A DNA stretch of 64,000 bases from Paguma larvata (Eukaryota; Chordata; Mammalia; Carnivora; Viverridae), in NCBI GenBank assembly GCA_030068075.1, contig JAINVK010001445.1, forward strand, positions 2,046,001 through 2,110,000, written 5' to 3'. Every line of letters starts with the position of its first letter. The stretch's first letter is position 1. A program made the position numbers and the translations under genes. The notes beneath the pieces are model-generated. The model saw only the letters and a list, made by a program, of their open reading frames with translations. It searched no databases and was not told the origin of the DNA. Below are positions 57,201-64,000 of this stretch, in pieces.

Positions 57201-58318
57201 ATATGGTTAATTTGTGCTCTGATCTTAGTTATTTCTCTCTTTCTGCTGGGCTTGGGTTGTTTTAGTTGATCTGCTTCTAGTTCCTTTAGGCGCGCTGTTA
57301 GAATTTGTGTTATTGATTTTTCTTGTTTCTTGAGATGGGCCTGGATTGCAATATATTTCCCTCTCAGGACTGCCTTTGCTGCATCCCAGAGCGTCTGGAT
57401 TGTTGTATTTTCATTTTCATTTGTTTCCATGTATTTTTTAATTTCTTCTCTGATGGCTTGGTTGACCCAGTCATCTTTTAGTAGGTTATTTCTTATCCGC
57501 CATGTTCTTGGATATTTTCCAGGCTTTCTCCTGTGGTTGATTTCAAGTTTCAAAGCATTGTGGTCTGACAGTGTACACGGTATGATCTCAATTCTTTTAT
57601 ATTTATTCAGAGCTTCCCTGTGCCCCAGAATGTGGTCTATCTTGGAAAATGTACCGTGTGCAGATGAGAAGAACGTAAATTCCTTAGCTTCTGGATGAAG
57701 GACCCTAAAGATGTCTGTGAGGCCCATCTGTCCTAATGTGTCATTCAGGGCTATTGTTTCTGCGGAGAATTTCTGTTTTGTGGATCTATGCAATGCTGAG
57801 TGTGGAGTGTTGAGATCCCCTACTATTAGGACATTTTTATCGATGAGGTTGCTAATGTTTGTAATTAGTTGTTTTACAAATTTGGGTGCCCCCGAATTCG
57901 GTGCGTAGATATTTACAATTGTTAGCTCTTCCTGCTGGATGGTCCCTGAGACTATTATATAATGTCCTTCTTCATCTCTTATTACATCGTTCATTTTAAA
58001 GTCTAATTTGTCTGATATAAGTGTGGCTACTCCGGCTTTCTTCTGCCTTCCAGTAGCATGGTAGATAGTTCTCCATTCCCTCACTTTCAATCTGAAGGTG
58101 TCTTCAGGTTTAAGATGAGTTTCTTGAAGACAGCAAATAGATGGGTCTTGTTTTTTAATCCATTCTGTTATCCTGTGTCTTTTGATTGGCGCATTTAGTC
58201 CATTTACATCCAGTGTTAATATTGAAAAATATGGGCTTACAGTCACTGTATTATCTGTAAGTTTCATGTTTGTAAGGCTGTCCCTGGCAGTTTGTGTTCT
58301 TTGCCACCTTGTCTTCAT
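54208..58318 (-). pseudogene. L1-H ORF2 (endonuclease-reverse transcriptase), four breaks
   Basis: The first 704 codons are open (58318-56204). They contain the endonuclease ([28 protein letters not shown]), the linker and the RT fingers/palm ([36 protein letters not shown]). A CAA-to-TAA change (56206-56204) stops it. A 1-bp loss near 56117, another near 55777 and a GAA-to-TAA stop (54816-54814) follow. The catalytic box FADD is intact at DNA level. The endonuclease position LTLN reads LTLD (58210-58208), so the catalytic Asn is lost. The open frame may start at the CTATGA overlap with ORF1 or at the Met 17 codons downstream. Confidence 0.94.
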
Positions 58319-59207
58319 AGAATGCCCTTCAGGATCTCTTGCAGTGCTGGCTTATTTGTGATAAATTCTTTCAGTTTTTGTTTGTTGGGAAAAACCTTGA
58401 TCTCTCCTTCTATTCTGAATGACAGGCTAGCCGGATACAGAATTCTTGGTTGCATGTCCTTCTTGCTCATCACATTGAAGATATCCTGCCATTCCTTTCT
58501 GGCTTGCCAAGTTTCCGTAGATAAGTCTGCTACTACCCTTATATGTCTCCCTTTGTATGTTAGGGTTCTTTTGTCCCTAGCTGCTTTCAGGATTCTCTCC
58601 CTATCTTTGTATTTTGCCAGCTTCACTATGATGTACCGTGCAGAAGGTCTATTCAAGTTACGTCTGAGGGGAGTTCTCTGTGCCTCTTGGATTTCCATGC
58701 CCGTTTCCTTTCTCATGTTGAGGAAGTTCTCAGCAATGATTTGTTCAAGAACCCCTTCGACTCCTTTCTCTCTCTCTTCTTCCTCTGGAACTCCTATGAT
58801 ACGGATATTGTTTCTTTTGACTGCATCGCTCAGCTCTCGAATTCTCCTTTTCTGTTCCTGGATCAGCTTCTCTCTCTTTTTATCTGCTTCCTCTTTTTCA
58901 ATGATTTTGTCTTCTAATGCACTAACTCTTTCCTCTACCTCTTCAATCCGTGCTCTGGCTGCTTCCAGTTTCCCCTGTATTTCTTCCAATGTCTTCTTTA
59001 TTCTTCCTGACCGTTTTTAAGGTCTTTGAACTTTGCCGCGTGGGACCCCTTGCATTCATCTAAGCTTTTTTCAAGGCCAGCAATTAGTTTTATGATTAAC
59101 ATTCTATATTCAAGTTCTGTTATGTTGCTTATATCTGTTTTCATTAATTCTTGAGCTGTCACTGCTTCTTGTAGACTCTTTTGAGGAGAATTCTTCCGTC
59201 TCGTCAT
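58315..59207 (-). pseudogene. L1-H ORF1, single frameshift
   Basis: Starts MTRRKNSPQKSLQEAVTAQE at 59207 and, apart from a 1-bp shift near 58995, is open to TGA at 58315 (about 297 codons, close to the usual L1 ORF1 length). The order is N-terminus, coiled coil (about residues 45-125, EEVEERVSALEDKIIEK), RRM-like domain (IRIIGVPEEEEREKG) and C-terminal domain (YKGRHIRVVADLSTETWQ). The ORF1 protein binds L1 RNA as a trimer in the retrotransposition particle. Confidence 0.93.
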
Positions 59208-59649
59208 TTTGGCTGGATGTGTTATGGGTTGTTTCTTGAAGTTGCCCTGGAAAGGAAAACTGACAGACACACGGAACACATAAATACTCAAACGTACCGA
59301 CAAATGGTCCAGACCAGCAGTTCACAACAGAAAAAAAATAACAAGTGACTCTCTGAGGGCAATGTCTTGAAGTAACAGCTACACGTTAAGGACAGGGTAT
59401 GTAGTGTACTGGTGGCAGAGCATATATAGACAGAATAATGACTGGTGCAGGAAGAAGAAGGAAGTGGACTTTGCCTAGGTAGAGCGACTAAAGGGTTTAA
59501 TCCAGACTGATAGAAATCAGAATAAGGACAGGTGCGAGGGAAAAGGAATAAGATCGATGTCGTCTAGATGAACTTATACGGCCTGGTTATTCCAGAAAAA
59601 GGGCTAGGGAAGTAAAGAAGAGGTTGTAGGACATGTCCTCGAAGAGTGG

Positions 59650-59815
59650 GTTAAAAAACAAAACAAAAACAAAAACAAAAAACAAAAAACAAACAAAAAA
59701 AACAAAACAAAACAAAAAAACCCAAACAAACAAAAAACAAACAAACAAAAAAACAACAACAACAACAACAACAACAACAAAAAACCAAAAAACAAAAAAA
59801 AAACAAAAAAAATGA
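59650..59815 (+). repeat. (AAAAC/AAC)n microsatellite in L1-H 5' UTR
   Basis: About 165 bp of A-rich units (aaaac, aaac, then aac repeats). At the homologous place L1-C has only a short A run (about 15310-15321), so the expansion arose in or after L1-H. Confidence 0.95.
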
Positions 59816-60139
59816 TTAAGCCAGTCAGTACCCTGGATGACCAGCTCAGGGATGGGGATCGGTAGGAATGAGAAAGGGAGGGATAAATTTAAAAAGAAGA
59901 AATGACTGGCGTTACTCCAGGCAGCAATCTCCACTTGGATCAGTTGCTCCTGCTGATAGTTTGGGAGGGGCGTGGTTTAGTGTAGGCGGGTCTGGCCTCC
60001 ACTGCTGCAGGGATGGCTTCTGGGTTGACTTCCTGGCTTCTGAGACAACAATGGCGTCTCTCCAGACCCGCGCCACCAGTCCTGGAGGCTTTATTCGCCC
60101 CTTTATTTCTGTTCTCTCTCCACCGCCCACGCCAGCCTA

Positions 60140-60470
60140 GTGTGGTTTACTGGAGTCGCCGCCTGGGGCTGCCTGGGTCCCTGCTGCCTATCCCAGCAGG
60201 GTGCATGCCCGGAGGCGCTGGGCGAGGGTGGCGCGGTGGCGCGGCCGTCTGCTACTCCCCGATTTGGCTGTAACTGTGCGGGGTTAGAGGTGTTCCGCAG
60301 GAGCCGCCGCCTGGGTCCCCCCTGCCTGTCCCGGCAGCGCGCGCCCCGGAGGCGCTGGGCGAGGGTGGCGCGGTGGTTCGGCCGTCTGCCACCCCCGATT
60401 TCGTTATAATTGTGCAGGGGTTAGAGGTGCTCCACAGGCGGCGCCGCCTGCGTCCCCGCTGCCAGTCCCT
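60140..60470. repeat. tandem ~140-bp GC-rich monomers
   Basis: Successive copies of a unit containing 'gccgcctggg', 'ggaggcgctgggcgagggtgg', 'cgcggtgg', 'ggccgtctgc', 'cccccgattt' and 'gggttagaggtg'. Spacings are about 148 and 137 bp between the anchor words. Confidence 0.8.
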
Positions 60471-60908
60471 CCCGCGCGCGTCCCAGTGGCTCAGGACGGG
60501 TTTGGTGCGGTCCCAGCAGCGCGGGTAGTGCTGCTTCTTGCCACTGAACTTCTCTTCAAAAGCCCTGCGTTTAGGGCCTGGATGGTAGCGGTCTCACCCT
60601 CTCTGGCCCTCTCGTTCAGATGTTGTTCCATCGGCACTTTCCCAGCTATCTCCGAAGACGCTCACCCTCCCCTCAGCTCAACTTCCCGAGTTCGAGTTCG
60701 TTTTATCCGACCCCGATTAAACTCACAGTTGAGTTGGGCCGTGTCTGTTTTCGCCTTAGTTTCTTGTCAGCTCTAGCACCTTTTCCCCCCGATTTTTGGA
60801 GTTGAGAGAGAGACAATGGTTTCAGTCGTCCCCCATTAAAGGGCAAGCGAAATACTGGAGCCCCCTACTCCTCCGCCATGTTGCCTTGAACATGGCGGCA
60901 AAAATTTT

Positions 60909-62760
60909 ACTGGTAAGTGACTAGGGATGATAGTATGCGGTGTCATTTCTACTTTTACTCTTTGATTCCTGGACCAATGAGTCCTGGTTATCAGAGAAGC
61001 ATCATATATATTGAACACTGATTCAGAGAATATTCAATCTTCTGGACAATTTTCTCTAGTCCTTCAAGTTGTTGCCACATAGTCAACACTAATTGAGTCA
61101 TCAAAAGGCCATTCCACTGTTCTATCAAGAAAACTGTCTCATGGTGGTAGGGAATATGGTAAGATCAGTGAATTCTATGGTTATGGGCCCATTGTTATTC
61201 TTCATTTGCTGTGAAGTGTGTTCCTTGATCAGAAGCAATATTGTTTGGAACACCATGACAATGGATAAAACATTCCGTAAGTCCATAGAGAGTAGTTTTG
61301 GCAGTGACATTGCATGCAAGGAAGGCAAATCTGTATCCAGAATAAGTGTATATCCCAGAATAAAATGTTGCCCTTTCCATGATAGAAGTGGCCCAATGTG
61401 ATTAACTTTTGACTAAGTGGCTTGTTGATTACCCAAAGAAATTAGTCAGAGTTAGTCTTTGATTCTGATAGATTGGACACTCAATATTGGCTGTAACAAG
61501 GTTGTCCTTGGTAAGTGGGAGTCAATGTTTCTGAGGTTATGCATAACCTGTCCTTACTACCATGGTGACTTTGTTCATGAGCCTACTGGGTGATGATAAG
61601 GGTTGCTAATGAGTACTCATAAGATCAGACGGATATTGAGTAGCTGAAAAATATGATCCATAACCTTGACTTAAAGGAAATGACTGATTAGTACCCACAG
61701 GAGGGGGTTTTCCTATCCAATATGTTACTAAAATCTGCTGAGGATCCACTTTAGTGGTAATTCATATGAGAGGCAAATTTTTACACTCTTTGGCCTTTGA
61801 GAGAGTTTTATCTTCTTATTTCTTCCCAAAATTTCTTTGTCAACAATTTTCCAGTCCTGTTCTTTGAGTCATTGACCAAACAGGCAAACCATTGGCCACA
61901 GCCCATGAATTGGTATATAAACACACATCTGGCCATTTCTCTCTCTCATTAAAGTGAACAACCAGGTTTACTGCCCAAAGTGCTGGATGATGAGAGGATT
62001 TTCCTTTACCGCTATTTTTCAGGGATGTCCCTAATGGGGACTCTAGTGTCACAGCCATTTACTTTTGGTTGATACCTGCATATAGTGCAGAACATCAGTA
62101 AACTAGCCCTGAATCTCTTTTCTCTGTCAATTGATTGGAAGAAATGCCCATGAGGAGAGAAGACAATGCAGCGGGAATGGGGATCATGGGCATTTGGGTG
62201 ATTTCTGCATGTAAATTTATTTGTGCCTTCAGAGTTCATCTGAGTCAATTCTATTAAACCACTTTTATTTGATAATGAAGTGTTGGTGGACATGCCTGAC
62301 TTTACGGCTTGATGGATTAGGAAACACCCAGTTCATCATGGGCAACTCAGGTTGTACAGTAACTTTGTATCTCATGGTCAAGTGTTCAGTTTGTATTGAG
62401 GCTCAGTAGCATAGCAAGAGCTGTTTCTCAAAATGCAGTAGTTATCCATAGATGAAGACAGAGAATTGATTCAAACTTCTAAGGTCTGCACTATGATTCA
62501 CTTAAAGCCTCCAAACAACAGCAGTGTTTTCCACCAACACTTCAAAAACAATTGGGTCTGCTGGATCATATGGCCCAAATGGTAGAGCAACTTTTACAAC
62601 AGCCTGGGTCTGATGCAAACCATTCTCTTGGACTCCACTCAAAACTAGAGACTTTTCAGATCACTTGATATATGGGCCAGAGTAACATATCCCAATGTGG
62701 AACATGTTCTCTCCAAAATCCAAAGAGATACATTGAATATCCCACTCTAAATATTGGAAG
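60909..62760 (-). pseudogene. ERV-L-type retroviral pol remnant (RT end, RNase H, integrase)
   Basis: Antisense pieces of an endogenous retroviral pol in the correct order on the minus strand. An RT-connection phrase (PYDPADPI, about 62575-62550) is followed by an RNase H segment (YTNSWAVANGLPVWS, about 61920-61875), integrase (GVPNNIASDQGTHFTANE, about 61255-61200) and an 'EQWNGLL'-type segment near 61125-61100. The DQGTHFTA and SWAVANGL signatures are typical of ERV-L (class III) elements. Stops and frameshifts break every domain. Neither gag, env nor LTRs are visible; the L1-H insertion site lies at its left edge. Confidence 0.8.
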
Positions 62761-62789
62761 AACAACCAGTTACAATATAAGAAAAAAAA

Positions 62790-62925
62790 TAGAGGAAAAA
62801 GTACAATAAAATGACTAAATCTGACATACATATACAGAACACCCTACCCAACAAAAACAATATACATATTCTTCTCAAATGCGTATGGGACATTTTCCAG
62901 AACTGACCTTATGTTACCCTTTGCC
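62790..62925 (+). mobile_element. short L1 endonuclease-region fragment
   Basis: The order 'acatattcttctcaaatgcg', 'tatgggacattttccagaac', 'tgaccttatg' matches the L1 ORF2 endonuclease stretch ([14 protein letters not shown] equivalent) in L1-A and L1-H. Only about 130 bp long, probably an old remnant. Confidence 0.55.
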
Positions 62926-62929
62926 AGAG

Positions 62930-63785
62930 AGTCTGGCCGCTGATTATTGAGGTTCACAGGCAGACAACCTGGTGCTTAGGCCCATGGGAGCATGCTTAGA
63001 GTCTGGGTCCATGGGAGTAGGCCTAGAATCTGGGTCCACTATGGCAGGCCTAAATGAGTCTGAGGCTTAGGTCCTAACGGAGGTCCTGGAGCTTTGGTCT
63101 GCATGGTCCTATTTGGTATTAGGTACAACTTGGATAGGCCTAGAGCCCGGGTTCATGGGGGTCTGTCTGGAACCTGAGTCCATAGGAATTTACCTGGCAG
63201 CTAGAGTCCATTGGGGCCTTCTTGGTACTAAAGACCACTGGAGTGCACATTGAGCCTGGGTCCATGAAAGCCTGGATCTTGGATCTTTAGGGGTAGTCCT
63301 GAAAAAAAGATCTACTTGGGTGGGTCTGGCTTCTGGGTGCACAGAAGGGATGATGTGTGTAGCCTGAATCTGCTGAGGCTGGGACTGATAAGTATTCATG
63401 TCCACTGGAGTCAGGCTTGTGTCTTGTTTCATGGGTGTAAACTTGGAATGCAGATCTGTAGGGGACCAGCCTAAAATTTGTTTCATTGGGGCTGGCTTGG
63501 TACTGGGTCATACCTGGATCCTAAGTCCATAGAGGCCAGCCTGTCATGGATGTCCACTGCAGGGTTTGAAGCCTGAGATCTCAGGGGCATCCCATAGCAT
63601 AATTCTGTCGAACTGGCGTTGCACCTTATCTGCTATGCTGGACCTAAAATCTGGGTTTTCATGTTCAACTTGGAGCCTGAGTTTGTGGGACAGGCTGGAG
63701 CCTGGCTCTGGAAGAGCCTGTGTTCTAAAGGATAAGCCCAGCACTGAAGTTTAGTGAGGTGGGCCTGATGCTGGGGTCTACGGTA
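62930..63785. repeat. degenerate short tandem repeat (~30-40 bp units)
   Basis: Recurring words 'gcctgggtccatgggag', 'aggcctagaatctgggtcc' and 'tgagtccatagg' over about 850 bp, with unit lengths around 30-40 bp and heavy divergence. Minus-strand frames through it (for example 98 codons ending at 63190) are repeat translations. Confidence 0.65.
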
Positions 63786-64000
63786 AAGTTAGAAGTTTAA
63801 TCCATATTTTTTCTCCATCCCTTTCCTTCTCCTGTCTTCCCCTATCTTTCTGAGCATGAGCTTTGGGGTGTGGTAATGTGGGTACCGTGAAACTGTTTTT
63901 CCTATCCCTTTCACTGCATACATTCTCATTTCTCTATTCCACCTTGGTGTTGCAATCACCCACCTGGCTTCTGGAACTCTCAAAAACAGATTTTTGTCCA
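63786..64000. other. right-edge sequence, nothing recognised
   Basis: About 215 bp, pyrimidine-rich at first, with no gene or repeat identified. It is cut by the window edge. Confidence 0.4.

Larger units (their letters stand above)
54202..60892 (-). mobile_element. L1-H: youngest full-length LINE-1 in the window
   Basis: A complete minus-strand L1 of about 6.7 kb flanked by the perfect 16-bp target duplication TGGCGGCAAAAATTTT at 54186-54201 and 60893-60908. The end at TTTT/AC fits the L1 endonuclease preference. The poly-A tail has been reduced to a short T run at the left. It has a full 5' UTR with tandem monomers, ORF1 with one frameshift, and ORF2 with two stops and two frameshifts. It is the best-preserved copy here and nearly identical in structure to L1-C. 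Confidence 0.96.
59249..60892 (-). promoter_or_regulatory. L1-H 5' UTR with GC-rich tandem monomers
   Basis: About 1.6 kb on the minus strand. A GC-rich, CpG-rich block at about 60140-60470 contains two to three tandem copies of a ~140-bp unit; the word 'cgccgcctg' recurs at 60157, 60305 and 60442. L1-C has one copy. The 3' side holds an AAAAC-type expansion (59650-59815 on the plus strand) and ends in a pyrimidine tract plus AG before ORF1. Tandem promoter monomers are known from mouse L1s; here that role is inferred. Confidence 0.75.

Noticed and set aside
59587..59934. 115-codon Val/Phe-rich minus-strand frame
   Set aside because: Translation of the AAAAC microsatellite in the L1-H 5' UTR.
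1..64000. A new multi-gene biological system
   Set aside because: All substantial coding sequence is retrotransposon-derived and broken. No cluster of intact unknown genes exists in this window.

Overview
This window is vertebrate nuclear DNA from a carnivore, most likely a cat (Felidae). The diagnostic element is a tRNA-derived SINE with a 'gtgcctggctggcttggtcagttaagcg'-type head, a 'gctcagagcctggagcctg' body, a (CT)n stretch and an A-rich tail. It occurs at least a dozen times on both strands and matches the felid form of the carnivore CAN-SINE family. No intact host protein-coding gene, tRNA or rRNA gene was found. Nearly all long reading frames are pieces of LINE-1 (L1) retrotransposons or their antisense shadows. 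The L1 density is compatible with a gene desert or a sex chromosome, but the sequence alone cannot place it.

Layout. 1-534: retroviral-LTR-like remnant. 535-7130: full-length decayed L1 (L1-A, +) with an ERV solo LTR inserted in its endonuclease region. 7131-9340: 5'-truncated L1 (L1-B, +). 9841-16186: full-length L1 (L1-C, -). 16187-26780: the least repeat-dense part, with a 41-bp tandem array of CCAAT boxes (about 18.29-18.64 kb), an old L1 fragment with a SINE inside it, two further SINEs, and about 1.6 kb of degenerate ~74-bp tandem repeats (22.8-24.4 kb). 26.8-34.3 kb: old L1s on the minus strand flanking L1-D (+), which looks like a reverse-transcribed copy of a spliced L1 RNA. 34.3-38.5 kb: AT-rich, with a MaLR-like LTR and a ~190-bp direct duplication. 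38.56-42.55 kb: L1-E (+), 5'-complete but 3'-lost. 43.2-50.8 kb: older L1s F (-) and G (+) with SINEs. 50.9-54.2 kb: a 354-bp CTTT array, SINEs and old L1 3' ends. 54202-60892: L1-H (-), the least decayed copy, with a clear 16-bp target duplication. 60909-62760: an ERV-L-type pol remnant (-). 62.93-63.78 kb: another degenerate tandem repeat.

How it fits together. The window is a record of successive insertions: SINE into SINE into old L1, LTR into L1, and L1 into flanking DNA. Every L1 ORF1/ORF2 examined is broken. The two best copies each carry an independent substitution at a catalytic residue (endonuclease Asn in L1-H, second RT Asp in L1-C). The most informative biology is (i) a conserved 3' splice site just before ORF1 in five L1 copies, a matching donor in L1-E and the apparent spliced product L1-D; (ii) the 41-bp CCAAT array, which resembles the architecture of known retroviral LTR enhancers; and (iii) GC-rich ~140-bp monomers in the L1-H promoter region. 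I saw no evidence of a wholly new gene system. All calls come from reading the sequence and comparing copies within the window; no database search was run.
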